DNA of 64,000 nt from the NCBI RefSeq assembly GCF_003672135.1, contig NC_039518.1:5397138-5461137 (forward strand), in the 5' to 3' direction. Each line of letters opens with the position of its first letter. Within the stretch, counting starts at the first letter, position 1. Positions 22,265 through 35,418 of this stretch are shown piece by piece. A program made the position numbers and the translations under genes. The notes beneath the pieces were generated by a model, which saw only the letters and a list, made by a program, of their open reading frames with translations, had not been told where the DNA came from and made no database searches. Source of the stretch: Ooceraea biroi (lineage: Eukaryota > Arthropoda > Insecta > Hymenoptera > Formicidae).

Positions 22265-23419
22265 TATTTCTCCCCTAAACACTATATATTATTATACGCG
22301 TCTTAATTTTATAAATATACAGCCGAACGGACGAATTACAGTATCAGTTTTCCTAAACAAGGTTCGATTTTTGATGACTCGTCACGATGACACATTTGGA
22401 CTCGCTTTGGTGCCGGGTCCGAGACGTAAATCCATATATTCTATACATAGATCCGAGGGTGGCGAAGGAGAACCCCCGTAGAGGGCATATCCGTGTTTCG
22501 GCACCCTGTCGCGAGAACAAAAGTGGCGCGACCGATCGTCGTGCCGGTCGAGGGGGCGAGAGGGTGATCCGCGGAAAATGAAGTCAGCTCTCGGTTCCAT
22601 CAGGCGGCCGTCAGGGAGCCGGCCACCCCGTGCCGTTCGCCTGGCGCCTGTCTGACGCGCCCCTTTTTACCTCCCTTTCGTCCTAGCCGACCTCTCTCTT
22701 TCCTTCCCTCTGCCTCTCTTTCTCTCTTCTCCCTGTCCGAGATATTCGAGACGAACGGGACACCCTGATTAAAACGCCAACTCCCAGGATATCGAGCTCC
22801 AGCTTCTCTCGCGCTAGTCTCCCTTTTTTCCTCCCCTCGACGCCCCCGCGTGTTCCTTTCTCGCCTCTCTCCGCGGCGTCCACCTTCGGAGAGTAAATAT
22901 CGGCAGACGGAGAAACTAATTATAGTTTCCCCGAGCGTTCCCGCGCGCCCCAATGAAAAGATGTGGCTTAAGGTTTCGCTCGCTATTGAAATCCGAGGGT
23001 GGTCCTACCCCGCGCCACGCGGGAGGGAAGGTAGTGTACTCGTAAAATAGAGGAGCGGCCTCTAAGATCGCTCGTAGGATTAAAGACAGAATATAAAAGA
23101 ACACCCGAGACAGAGACCGATTGTGAGGGCGTTCCGGGAAAATATTTTCCTATGCTCGACGTTGCCTCCCCTCGTTTCCTACCAAATATGAAGAACGCGC
23201 ACAATCATCAGCAGTTGTAGCGCAATTACATTCTCGTCCAGGAAATTGCCCTTATTCTGCTCTATCGTGAACATATATAAGAAGAGATTCCGCCCCCGAC
23301 GTTCTCCAATTTCACCAAGTTCTTCCCAGAGTCTCTTTATTAGCGTCCTGATCTCTGATCAACTCTCTGATCCTTAAACTTAAACGATCCGAGATTCAAA
23401 CTGAATCCAAAAATATATC
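22265..23419. other. GC- and CT-rich DNA without a recognisable gene
   Basis: Pyrimidine-rich tracts at 22660-22740 and 22800-22880 create long R/E/G-rich frames on the minus strand that are compositional artefacts. No recognised exon. Confidence 0.5.
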
Positions 23420-23600
23420 TACAGGGTGTCCCGGGTTTTAACCGACAAACTGCGGGAGCATATTCTACTAGTGGAAATAAGAACAAATTCTTATATCGAG
23501 TTTCCTTAGAAATGCTTTATTACAAAGTTATAAACCAATATTGCAAAGAAATATGAGATAAGCAACAACGGAACATAGTGTAGAATTTGCAAGGTCGAAG

Positions 23601-24431
23601 ATGTTTATGTTATGTGCCCATTTGCAATTACGTAATTTGGGTTCATTTCGACCTATGAATGAACATGATGATGTTCGTTCAGCTCTAAGACACCGACGAC
23701 GCTCGGAAAGAATCTTAAATCTTTTTGATAATACTCCTACACAAAGTGTTCGACGTGCTTCGGCTCAACTGCAGATATCACGAAACACTATTTCGAGAAC
23801 ATTGCGTGCTGATGACAGATTCGCATATCATTACACACCTGTACAAGAATGACTTCCAATCGATCATCAGAAACGAGTCGAATTTTGTAACTGGTATGTG
23901 AATGCGGTAGAAAGGGACAATCTTTTCTCATCAATGATATTATGGACAGATGAAGCGACCTTTACAAGACGAGGCATATTCAGTTCTCATAATAGCCATG
24001 TATGGGCTCATAATAATCCACGTACTACCAGACGAAGAAACTTTCAACACGAATTTCGATGTAATGTTTGGATGGGTATGCTTCATGACCGGCTTATTGG
24101 TCCGTTCTTTTTACCTGACCGATTGAACGGAGAATCTTTTCGAAGATTCCTATCAAACGATTTACCAATTTTGATGGAAAATGTGCCACTGCAGTTTCGC
24201 CAAAACAGCTGGATACAGTTAGACGGTTGTCCATCGCACTACGCTAGACAAGTTAGAAACTGGTTAGACGAACATTACGCTCATAGGTGGATTGGTCGAG
24301 CAGGACCGGTTTTCTGGCCTCCAAGATCGCCCGATTTAACGCCTCTTGATTTTTATTTATGGGCAACATTAAAAAATAAAGTTTACGGTACAGAAGTGAT
24401 CTCGCTTGAAGATTTAAAGCAACGAATTACT
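23601..24431 (+). pseudogene. DD41D transposase, DR unit 1
   Basis: It starts in the middle of the N-terminal domain (MFMLCAHLQLRNLG). It continues in one frame through the shared TGA at 23850 (VQE-stop-LPIDHQKR, where W is expected) and covers ILWTDEATF, IQLDGCPSH and LTPLDFYLW. It runs into terminal repeat after QRIT. Confidence 0.88.
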
Positions 24432-24692
24432 ACTAGTGGAAATAAGAAAAAATTCTTATATCGAGTTTGCTTAGAAATGCTTTATTACAAAGTTATAAAC
24501 CAATATTGCAAAGAAATATGAGATAAGCAACAACGGAACATAGTGTAGAATTTGCAAGGTCGAAGATGTTTATGTTATGTGTATTCACATGTATTCATGT
24601 TCACTATGTCGAAACGATTCAGTACGATTGTTACTTTCGCAACAGTAGCCGTTAGATTTCAATCGTCGTGTGAACTAGCAATTACTATCAGA

Positions 24693-25652
24693 ATGCCAAG
24701 AGTGTTTTCAAATGAGGAATACACCGATATTCATTTCGTGTACGGATTCTGTGACGGAAATGCACGAGCTGCCGTACGAGAGTATCAACGTAGATTTCCT
24801 AACAGGAGAGTACCAGATAGTTCTGTGTTTAGTAATACCCATTTGCAATTACGTAATTTGGGTTCATTTCGACCTATGAATGAACATGATGATGTTCGTT
24901 CAGCTCTAAGACACCGACGACGCTCGGAAAGAATCTTAAATCTTTTTGATAATACTCCTACACAAAGTGTTCGACGTGCTTCAGCTCACCCGCAGATATC
25001 ATGAAACACTATTTCGAGAACATTGCGTGCTGATGACAGATTCGCATATCATTACACACCTGTACAAGAATGACTTCCAATCGATCATCAGAAACGAGTC
25101 GAATTTTGTAACTGGTATGTGAATGCAGTAGAAAGGGACAATCTTTTCTCATCAATGATACTATGGACAGATGAAGCGACCTTTACAAGACGAGGCATAT
25201 TCAATTCTCATAATAGCCATGTATGGGCTCATAATAATCCACGTACTACCAGACGAAGAAACTTTCAACACGAATTTCGATGTAATGTTTGGATGGGTAT
25301 GCTTCATGACCGGCTTATTGGTCCGTTCTTTTTACCTGACCGATTGAACGGAGAATCTTTTCGAAGATTCCTATCAAACGATTTACCAATTTTGATGGAA
25401 AATGTGCCACTGCAGTTTCGCCAAAACAGCTGGATACAGTTAGACGGTTGTCCATCGCACTACGCTAGACAAGTTAGAAACTGGTTAGACGAACATTACG
25501 CTCATAGGTGGATTGGTCGAGGAGGACCGGTTTTCTGGCCTCCAAGATCGCCCGATTTAACGCCTCTTGATTTTTATTTATGGGCAACTTTAAAAAATAA
25601 AGTTTACGGTACAGAAGTAATCTCGCTTGAAGATTTAAAGCAACGAATTACT
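24693..25652 (+). pseudogene. DD41D transposase, DR unit 2, with complete N-terminus
   Basis: From MPRVFSNEEYTDIHFVYG the N-terminal region has the EYxDIHFVYGxxxxNAxxAVREY pattern of the DUF4817 helix-turn-helix domain, with FPNRRVP after it. This is probably the DNA-binding part. An extra stop arises at 25003 (CGA to TGA in QIS-R), and the shared TGA follows near 25072. The catalytic part resumes at 25119. The C-terminus is the terminal-repeat fusion. Confidence 0.88.
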
Positions 25653-25913
25653 ACTAGTGGAAATAAGAAAAAATTCTTATATCGAGTTTGCTTAGAAACG
25701 CTTTATTACAAAGTTATAAACCAATATTGCAAAGAAATATGAGATAAGCAACAACGGAACATAGTGTAGAATTTGCAAGGTCGAAGATGTTTATGTTATG
25801 TGTATTCACATGTATTCATGTTCACTATGTCGAAACGATTCAGTACGATTGTTACTTTCGCAACAGTAGCCGTTAGATTTCAATCGTCGTGTGAACTAGC
25901 AATTACTATCAGA

Positions 25914-26871
25914 ATGCCAAGAGTGTTTTCAAATGAGGAATACACCGATATTCATTTCGTGTACGGATTCTGTGACGGAAATGCACGAGCTGCCGTACGA
26001 GAGTATCAACGTAGATTTCCTAACAGGAGAGTACCAGATAGTTCTGTGTTTAGTAATACCCATTTGCAATTACGTAATTTGGGTTCATTTCGACCTATGA
26101 ATGAACATGATGATGTTCGTTCAGCTCTAAGACACCGACGACGCTCGGAAAGAATCTTAAATCTTTTTGATAATACTCCTACACAAAGTGTTCGACGTGC
26201 TTCAGCTCACCCGCAGATATCACGAAACACTATTTCGAGAACATTGCGTGCTGATGACAGATTCGCATATCATTACACACCTGTACAAGAATGACTTCCA
26301 ATCGATCATCAGAAACGAGTCGAATTTTGTAACTGGTATGTGAATGCAGTAGAAAGGGACAATCTTTTCTCATCAATGATATTATGGACAGATGAAGCGA
26401 CCTTTACAAGACGAGGCATATTCAGTTCTCATAATAGCCATGTATGGGCTCATAATAATCCACGTACTACCAGACGAAGAACTTTCAACACGAATTTCGA
26501 TGTAATGTTTGGATGGGTATGCTTCATGACCGGCTTATTGGTCCGTTCTTTTTACCTGACCGATTGAACGGAGAATCTTTTCGAAGATTCCTATCAAACG
26601 ATTTACCAATTTTGATGGAAAATGTGCCACTGCAGTTTCGCCAAAACAGCTGGATACAGTTAGACGGTTGTCCATCGCACTACGCTAGACAAGTTAGAAA
26701 CTGGTTAGACGAACATTACGCTCATAGGTGGATTGGTCGAGGAGGACCGGTTTTCTGGCCTCCAAGATCGCCCGATTTAACGCCTCTTGATTTTTATTTA
26801 TGGGCAACATTAAAAAATAAAGTTTACGGTACAGAAGTAATCTCGCTTGAAGATTTAAAGCAACGAATTAC
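25914..26871 (+). pseudogene. DD41D transposase, DR unit 3, frameshifted
   Basis: The N-terminal domain is complete and the CGA codon that is a stop in unit 2 is intact. The shared TGA is at 26292-26294. One A is lost near 26480 (GAAGAACTTTC for GAAGAAACTTTC), shifting frame between the first and second catalytic D. The second and third D and the fused tail follow at 26513-26950. Confidence 0.88.
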
Positions 26872-27006
26872 TACTAGTGGAAATAAGAAAAAATTCTTAT
26901 ATCGAGTTTGCTTAGAAACGCTTTATTACAAAGTTATAAACCAATATTGAAAAGAAATATGAGATAAGTAACAACGGAACATAGTGTAGAATTTGCAAGG
27001 TCGAAG

Positions 27007-27957
27007 ATGTTTATGTTATGTGCCCATTTGCAATTACGTAATTTGGGTTCATTTCGACCTATGAATGAACATGATGATGTTCGTTCAGCTCTAAGACACC
27101 GACGACGCTCGGAAAGAATCTTAAATCTTTTTGATAATACTCCTACACAAAGTGTTCGACGTGCTTCAGCTCACCCGCAGATATCACGAAACACTATTTC
27201 GAGAACATTGCGTGCTGATGACAGATTCGCATGTCATTACACACCTGTACAAGAATGACTTCCAATCGATCATCAGAAACGAGTCGAATTTTGTAACTGG
27301 TATGTGAATGCGGTAGAAAGGGACAATCTTTTCTCATCAATGATATTATGGACAGATGAAGCGACCTTTACAAGACGAGGCATATTCAGTTCTCATAATA
27401 GCCATGTATGGGCTCATAATAATCCACGTACTACCAGACGAAGAAACTTTCAACACGAATTTCGATGTAATGTTTGGATGGGTATGCTTCATGACCGGCT
27501 TATTGGTCCGTTCTTTTTACCTGACCGATTGAACGGAGAATCTTTTCGAAGATTCCTATCAAACGATTTACCAATTTTGATGGAAAATGTGCCACTGCAG
27601 TTTCGCCAAAACAGCTGGATACAGTTAGACGGTTGTCCATCGCACTACGCTAGACAAGTTAGAAACTGGTTAGACGAACATTACGCTCATAGGTGGATTG
27701 GTCGAGGAGGACCGGTTTTCTGGCCTCCAAGATCGCCCGATTTAACGCCTCTTGATTTTTATTTATGGGCAACTTTAAAAAATAAAGTTTACAGTACAGA
27801 AGTAATCTCGCTTGAAGATTTAAAGCAACGAATTACTAATTCAGTTACTGAGATGCAACAAAATTTTCAGGAATGTCGTACCGTAACAAATTCTGTACTA
27901 CGTCGATGTCTAGCTTGTATCGATGTGCAAGGACAACATTTTGAAATGCGTCACTAA
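27007..27957 (+). pseudogene. DD41D transposase, DR unit 4, with complete C-terminus
   Basis: The N-terminus is truncated as in unit 1 and the shared TGA is at 27256-27258. Otherwise it is open to the genuine end (NSVTEMQQNFQECRTVTNSV ... FEMRH). Spacing of 41 residues between the second and third catalytic D defines DD41D. One G-to-S change is present (VYSTEV for VYGTEV). Confidence 0.88.
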
Positions 27958-28146
27958 ATCATTGCGTAGATAATTTATATTTTTGTGAAAAAATCCGTTG
28001 TTACTTATCTCATATTTCTTTTCAATATTGGTTTATAACTTTGTAATAAATCATTTCTAAGCAAACTCGATATAAGAATTTTTTCTTATTTCCACTAGTA
28101 GAATATGCTCCCGCAGTTTGTCGGTTAAAACCCGGGACACCCTGTA

Positions 28147-30347
28147 TATGATTCACTGAATTTTTAGTCTGATTCATTTTCTCATCGCGTCAAATGAGTC
28201 CAGTCATCGGTCAACGATGGATCAAACGACAGAGTGACGTGAGTGGACGGGGTAACGTGCAATTGCAAGGGGGTTGGCTAGATCAAATGAACGCGGCGAA
28301 TACACGACAAGTGCTTGCGGAGGACACTGGTTTTTGAATCGATTCGGCCCGGATGTGCGTAATGTAATTTCGCAGGATGCACAGGATTTTCCGAGGGCGA
28401 GCAATTCGAGATCATCGGCCCCGCCTAACCGCGCCGGGGGTGCATCGGTCGACGCGCGCGATGTACCACGGGTCCCGCGCGTTATATAGGGTATATACGT
28501 TATGTTTGCACTGTAATTTTCCACCCAACTCGTCGGGGCGCTCCCGGTCGACGGCGGGAGCCACCCTGCGCCCATAACGCTGAAATAACACCCCACGCAG
28601 CCGCGCCGCGCACCCGTGAAGGGGTGGCGGCATGTGTTTATGAATGCCTACACATCCGAGCGCGCGCGAGCGAGGAAACGGACGTGCGCGCGTACACGCG
28701 CGGGCCTCGTGTGTTATTTATATAATTGCTCAATAGCCTCAATTACGGACCTTATTCAATCATAATCATCCTCCGGTGTTATTTGCGGACAAGCCCAGCT
28801 GATTGTAAGCACTCGCGCCCCGACTCGCGTCGCCGATCGACGCGTGGCGTCGTCGCCGGCGCGTCAAGGTAAAACCCTTCCTGAAAAGCTGCACGGTGGT
28901 AGAAATTTAATGTGCGTCTTCTCGTTTCGCTCTGCGAAACGCATCGCTGGTGAGCGTAACGGATGCGTCCTCACCATCGATCGCATTATCGCGTTATCGG
29001 ACGTGAAAAATACGGTCGCCAGAACCGCTGTCCTAAATTTATCTTATCCATCTCGTGATTGCTCAAACTAATTGTTTGCCACTTTGGCCCTGTTAATAGA
29101 ACAGAAGAGCAGATTTATTAATAATACAGCTCGCCTCATCCCTTGAAGGGGTATCCTTCTGGGTATGACAACGCGAAAGGCAGCGCACGTTAAACTCCCT
29201 CTTCTCCCGAGTTCAAATGGAGCCGAACGTGCGCTATCTACGAACCGTGGCGGTGGATCTGGAAGGGAGGTTACGCGTTACGGATCTAAAGTAAAGTGCA
29301 CGTCCCTCTTGGCGAACCCCCTCGATGGTTCCGCGTAACGTTTCTCCCCTTTTCTCTCTATCTCTCGCCGCACCGTCGTCGTCCCCGTAAAGTGGACACA
29401 TCCTAATTCCATCAAGAGGGTGAAATAATCGCGAGTGCGGGGAAACGACGTGAGGGACTGCTGACCGCACAGATGCATCGCCCCCGGATGAGAAAAATGC
29501 GATATTACACCGAATATGTCTGGTGGCGAGCTGACTTCTCGTAAGACGGATGCACTTCGTAGCTCTGGTAGCGCCGTGGTATCGTTTCGCCATGCGGATA
29601 ACGACCGATGAGAAATATACAGCCATCCCGGATTCATCGTGCCAAGAGACGTCAGAGGTGAAAGGTGAAACGTTGAACTCGAGCGAAGGAGACGACACTC
29701 CGTTTTGCCTCGCTCAAGATTTTCCCTGGAACGGAAGTATCCGTTTATACAAATTCACGCGGTATCGTCGATTAATTTCGAGAGGAGTTTCCGAAAACAT
29801 TAGCCGTCCGACGATTAAGAACGCGGGAGCGTGCACACCTCGACATCCATCATACTCGACGATCCATTCACTTCAACCGTTCGTGAAGGATCGCCCGACT
29901 TTTCACGTCCACCGCAGCTCGCTCGCCTGAAATTAATTTCAGCCCTCACAGCTATTTACAATTGTATACAGGGTGTCCCAAAGTCAACGTGAGTTCTCTC
30001 CTTTTAACGATTCGTTGATTAATTTAAAGTCGACTTTTCTTGTCAGTAAAGATGCCAGATGCTCAACGATTTTTGAATAATTTTTTAAGAAATAGAGAAA
30101 GAAAGGATTTTCACGAACTAAACTCAAGAGAGCTCAACGAGTAATTAAGGTATAATATAATAAAAAGATAAAAGTAAAGATTCTCGATATTCTCAATATT
30201 TTTGTCAAGAAACATTTGGCTTTAAATTGTGAGATTAAAGAATTGACAGTTACAGAAGACATTTCGGAATATCTATAATATTACGGAAAATTGACCGTAA
30301 TAGAGTACTTATACATATTTCGTAATTACTCTTAATTATAGACATTC
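28147..30347. other. GC-rich then AT-rich DNA without a recognisable gene
   Basis: Several overlapping open frames at 28222-29930 on both strands have no recognisable domain and are put down to GC-rich composition. An isolated mariner-type end lies at 29969. From 30000 to 30347 the DNA is AT-rich. Confidence 0.5.
29969..29993 (+). repeat. orphan mariner-type terminal repeat
   Basis: CAGGGTGTCCCAAAGTCAAC preceded by TATA. The first eleven bases match the DD41D end, but the remainder differs, so it is a different family. I found no partner end in the window. Confidence 0.5.
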
Positions 30348-33300
30348 ACACCGTTAAAAATTGTGCGTCCATATGTTAAAATTTTCTTGTGTTGCCATGT
30401 TTTGATTACTATTTCAATGTAAAATTAACGTACAACTGATATGTTATTATTTTTATAACAATTTTATATGTTAACTTCATAACTTAACATTTTGTGTATG
30501 TCTCTTAGAAACGGAATATTATTTCAAATGCTTTTAACACAATAATTGTAAACAATCAACATGTCACAAAGTCAGTTTAACGGTCTAAAAGAAGTTAAAG
30601 TAAATCTTCAAATAATCATGAACTTCGACACATAAAATAATCAAATTTACTAAAATTAAATGTTTCCATCAAAAATAATTTAAGTTGAAATAATTACTAT
30701 CGTGTGTTAATATAACATAAAAAGTAAATGTTCATATCGTACGAACGAAAATGTTCTATCAACTTTTCCGATGAGTCATTGTAACTTCTCTTCCATGTAG
30801 TTTTCAATTACTTTATATGTTATTTTTACATCACACTTAAAGTTACAATAACAAAAATGAATGTCAAGTATTGTGTTAATTACTTAACATTTCTAGTTTG
30901 TCAAGAAGTAACACATGACGAATGAGTTACTTTAACTTAAAATTTAGAGTGGACTTTCTGGGACATGCAAAAAATGTTAAAATTAACGTTTTATTTTTTA
31001 CTGTGTAAAAGGCAACGCATATGAGACGTGGCACATTTCAATACGCCGTTAAAAATTGTGCGTCCATATGTTAAAATTTTCTTGTGTTGCCATGTTTTGA
31101 TTACTACTTCAATGTAAAATTAACATACAACTGATATGTTATTATTTTTATAACAATTTTATATGTTAACTTCATAACTTAACATTTTGTGTATGTCTCT
31201 TAGAAATGGAATATTATTTCAAATGCTTTTAACACAATAATTGTAAACAATCAACATGTCACAAAGTCAGTTTAACTTTCTAAAAGAAGTTAAAGTAAAT
31301 CTTCAAATAATCATGAACTTCGACACATAAAATAATCAAATTTACTAAAATTAAATGTTTCCATCAAAAATAATTTAAGTTGAAATAATTACTATCGTGT
31401 GTTAATATAACATAAAAAGTAAATGTTCATATCGTACGAACGAAACTGTTCTATCAACTTTTCCAATGAGTCATTGTAACTTCTCTTCCATGTAGTTTTC
31501 AATTACTTTGTACGTTATTTTTACATCACACTTAAAGTTACAATAAGAAAAATAAATGTAAAGTATTGTGTTAATTACTTAACATTTCTAGTTTGTCAAG
31601 AAGTAACACATGACGAATGAGTTACTTTAACTTAAAATTTAGAGTGGACTTTCTGGGACATGCAAAAAATGTTAAAATTAACGTTTTATTTTTTACTGTG
31701 TAAAAGGCAACGCATATGAGACGTGGCACATTTCAATACACCGTTAAAAATTGTGCGTCCATATGTTAAAATTTTCTTGTGTTGCCATGTTTTGATTACT
31801 ACTTCAATGTAAAATTAACGTACAACTGATATGTTATTATTTTTATAACAATTTTATATGTTAACTTCATAACTTAACATTTTCTGTATGTCTCTTAGAA
31901 ATGGAATATTATTTCAAATGCTTTTAACACAATAATTGTAAACAATCAACATGTCACAAAGTCAGTTTAACGGTCTAAAAGAAGTTAAAGTAAATCTTCA
32001 AATAATCATGAACTTCGACACATAAAATAATCAAATTTACTAAAATTAAATGTTTCCATCAAAAATAATTTAAGTTGAAATAATTACTATCGTGTGTTAA
32101 TATAACATAAAAAGTAAACGTTCATATCGTACGAACGAAAATGTTCTATCAACTTTTCCGATGAGTCATTGTAACTTCTCTTCCATGTAGTTTTCAATTA
32201 CTTTGTACGTTATTTTTACATCACACTTAAAGTTACAATAAGAAAAATAAATGTAAAGTATTGTGTTAATTACTTAACATTTCTAGTTTGTCAAGAAGTA
32301 ACACATGACGAATGAGTTACTTTAACTTAAAATTTAGAGTGGACTTTCTGAGACATGCAAAAAATGTTAAAATTAACGTTTTATTTTTTACTGTGTAAAA
32401 GGCAACGCATATGAGACGTGGCACATTTCAATACACCGTTAAAAATTGTGCGTCCATATGTTAAAATTTTCTTGTGTTGCCATGTTTTGATTACTACTTC
32501 AATGTAAAATTAACGTACAACTGATATGTTATTATTTTTATAACAATTTTATATGTTAACTTCATAACTTAACATTTTCTGTATGTCTCTTAGAAATGGA
32601 ATATTATTTCAAATGCTTTTAACACAATAATTGTAAACAATCAACATGTCACAAAGTCAGTTTAACTTTCTAAAAGAAGTTAAAGTAAATCTTCAAATAA
32701 TCATGAACTTCGACACATAAAATAATCAAATTTACTAAAATTAAATGTTTCCATCAAAAATAATTTAAGTTGAAATAATTACTATCGTGTGTTAATATAA
32801 CATAAAAAGTAAATGTTCATATCGTACGAACGAAACTGTTCTATCAACTTTTCCAATGAGTCATTGTAACTTCTCTTCCATGTAGTTTTCAATTACTTTG
32901 TATGTTATTTTTACATCACACTTAAAGTTACAATAACAAAAATGAATGTCAAGTATTGTGTTAATTACTTAACATTTCTAGTTTGTCAAGAAGTAACACA
33001 TGACGAATGAGTTACTTTAACTTAAAATTTAGAGTGGACTTTCTGGGACATGCAAAAAATGTTAAAATTAACGTTTTATTTTTTACTGTGTAAAAGGCAA
33101 CGCATATGAGACGTGGCACATTTCAATACGCCGTTAAAAATTGTGCGTCCATATGTTAAAATTTTCTTGTGTTGCCATGTTTTGATTACTACTTCAATGT
33201 AAAATTAACGTACAACTGATATGTTATTATTTTTATAACAATTTTATATGTTAACTTCATAACTTAACATTTTCTGTATGTCTCTTAGAAATGGAATATT

Positions 33301-33785
33301 ATTTCAAATGCTTTTAACACAATAATTGTAAACAATCAACATGTCACAAAGTCAGTTTAACGGTCTAAAAGAAGTTAAAGTAAATCTTCAAATAATCATG
33401 AACTTCGACACATAAAATAATCAAATTTACTAAAATTAAATGTTTCCATCAAAAATAATTTAAGTTGAAATAATTACTATCGTGTGTTAATATAACATAA
33501 AAAGTAAACGTTCATATCGTACGAACGAAAATGTTCTATCAACTTTTCCGATGAGTCATTGTAACTTCTCTTCCATGTAGTTTTCAATTACTTTGTACGT
33601 TATTTTTACATCACACTTAAAGTTACAATAAGAAAAATAAATGTAAAGTATTGTGTTAATTACTTAACATTTCTAGTTTGTCAAGAAGTAACACATGACG
33701 AATGAGTTACTTTAACTTAAAATTTAGAGTGGACTTTCTGAGACATGCAAAAAATGTTAAAATTAACATTTTATTTTTTACTGTG
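30348..33785. repeat. 695-bp tandem repeat, about five copies
   Basis: The landmark CCGTTAAAAATTGTGCG recurs at 30351, 31046, 31741, 32436 and 33131, every step exactly 695 bp. The last copy is cut at 33785, about 40 bp short. Units are AT-rich with no conserved open frame. Copies 1, 3 and 5 carry ACGGTCTAAAAG and AAAATGTTC, while copies 2 and 4 carry ACTTTCTAAAAG and AAACTGTTC. This suggests a two-unit higher-order period. Copies 3 and 5 are almost identical. It is satellite-like, or a non-autonomous element amplified in tandem. Confidence 0.92.
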
Positions 33786-35418
33786 CATGCATTATTAAAT
33801 CCGCGCATTCTGACATTGTCGCATTTTATTAATCGCACAACGAAAACAGTCATTTCCGCGAGAGAGAACAAGCAAGCAGAGGGAACGGTCGAGACTTGGC
33901 TCTTTGTCGGAAGATAATAGGAAAAGAACCAAAGAGCAGCAGGCGGACCTAGTAAAAAGCTCTGCCCGAGTTAAATTAAAAATACATTCCTTTCAACTAC
34001 CGAGCACTCCTAAGACCGCGGCAACCCTGTAGATGTTACGGTGGTCGCTTATGAATTCCTGGCCGCGTTACCATGCATTCGGAGAAAATTACATCTAGAT
34101 GAATCCCCCTTCACGTTCCATTATCGCCTACTCGCGTAACCGACGTGAAAAACTTCAACTCGGCAAGACGTCGTGTCGGATCTCACGTCCGATCAGCCAT
34201 TTGCTCAATAAAATTCCGATTATTTGCATCAGCGAAATTATTAATCATGTCCCGTCATAATGATGATCCGCCACGCGTCCTACGCCATGACAATACGCCA
34301 CACGTGTAATCCTGATGACAGCAAACGCGAATGTTACGACGAACTTGGGAGAGGCAACGATGGATTCGAGATTATCCGGCGAACTTGGCGAGGCTTTTCA
34401 GGGAAGCACTTTTCTCTAATTGTTTTACCAGGACGGGCATGTACGCGGGCATATATACGTGTACACGATATAGCGACGAGGTTTCGTCGTACAAATGGAT
34501 GAAACCCTTAGCACGGGGTTGAGGTTTTAATGTCGATCGTATGGAACCAATTGCTCGATTGAATTTATCGTGGGATTTTTCGGAAAAACAATTCGCGAAC
34601 TTGCGACAAATAATTAAAACGTTTCATCTTTTATCCACAGATTTGTGCTCAACAATATATCAAAAAGAGAGAGTTTACAATCGCACGATTATTCTATTGA
34701 TATTAATAATAACATTTCGCATTAAATAAACACCATTGCGTTACATAATACATTAACATGCATCGTTAATTAAACTCCGTTTTATTTAAAACCAATAAGG
34801 AGTCTGTAATTTGCGAGAAAAATTCACGAAAACGAAAGAATAAGAATATGCTACATGGAAATCTTTCACTAAAAGCATAGCCAGTACTTTTATGGCATAA
34901 AAGCACTCGATAAAGAATATTACTCTATTATTCTTTATCTCTAATGATATATAAAGAAGCCGCGATTTTTGATCGTCTCAATCAATTCTCGCAAGTTATC
35001 GGAGATATAAAGATCAAGAAATAAAGATCGCAGAATTAATGAAAATGCTCAGTTGACTTTCTGGGTTTCAGTCAATAAACGAGGATCGCGACGGACGCTA
35101 AACGCATAGGATACGGAAGTCGGATGTCTAATTAAAAGCGAATGACCCGTGAAAACACGACGACGGATAGCGTTCACTGGTACCCTAATGCACATTTAGC
35201 GTAACGCTCGCCTAATCCGTGAACTGTGTTTAACGCAAAATACCCTGTACGCGAGAAGTTCGATACGCGATTGCGAAATGTGCCAGAGTGAGGATCAGCC
35301 GACTGCAAAAGCGAAAATTGCCACGAAAGTCATTTAGCTGTCAATTAGCGACATTAGATATCGCTACATCGTTGAAAAACAAGTGATACTTGTTACTGAT
35401 AACATCACTTCTGTTTCT
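33786..35418. other. DNA without a recognisable gene
   Basis: Short frames only. I see no inverted ends, target duplications or exons here. Confidence 0.5.

Larger units (their letters stand above)
23420..28146 (+). mobile_element. array DR: four tandem units of the DD41D mariner-like element
   Basis: TA edges at 23420-23421 and 28145-28146. Complete 150-bp inverted ends lie at 23422-23571 and 27995-28144. Unit boundaries fall at about 24431, 25652 and 26871, each a fusion of CAACGAATTAC to CTAGTGGAAATAAG. Units 1 and 4 lack about 255 bp of N-terminal coding sequence that units 2 and 3 retain. Only unit 4 has the real C-terminus. DL at 5641-9734 is the same family in the opposite orientation and has the same junction. 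Confidence 0.92.

Noticed and set aside
22600..22953. Long arginine/glutamate-rich frames on the minus strand
   Set aside because: They come from CT-rich low-complexity DNA.
30348..33785. CRISPR-like direct repeats
   Set aside because: The repeat is 695 bp with no short repeat-spacer alternation. This is a eukaryotic tandem repeat.
33702..33917. A 71-residue frame at the end of the 695-bp array
   Set aside because: It straddles the array border and is absent as an open frame from the other units.
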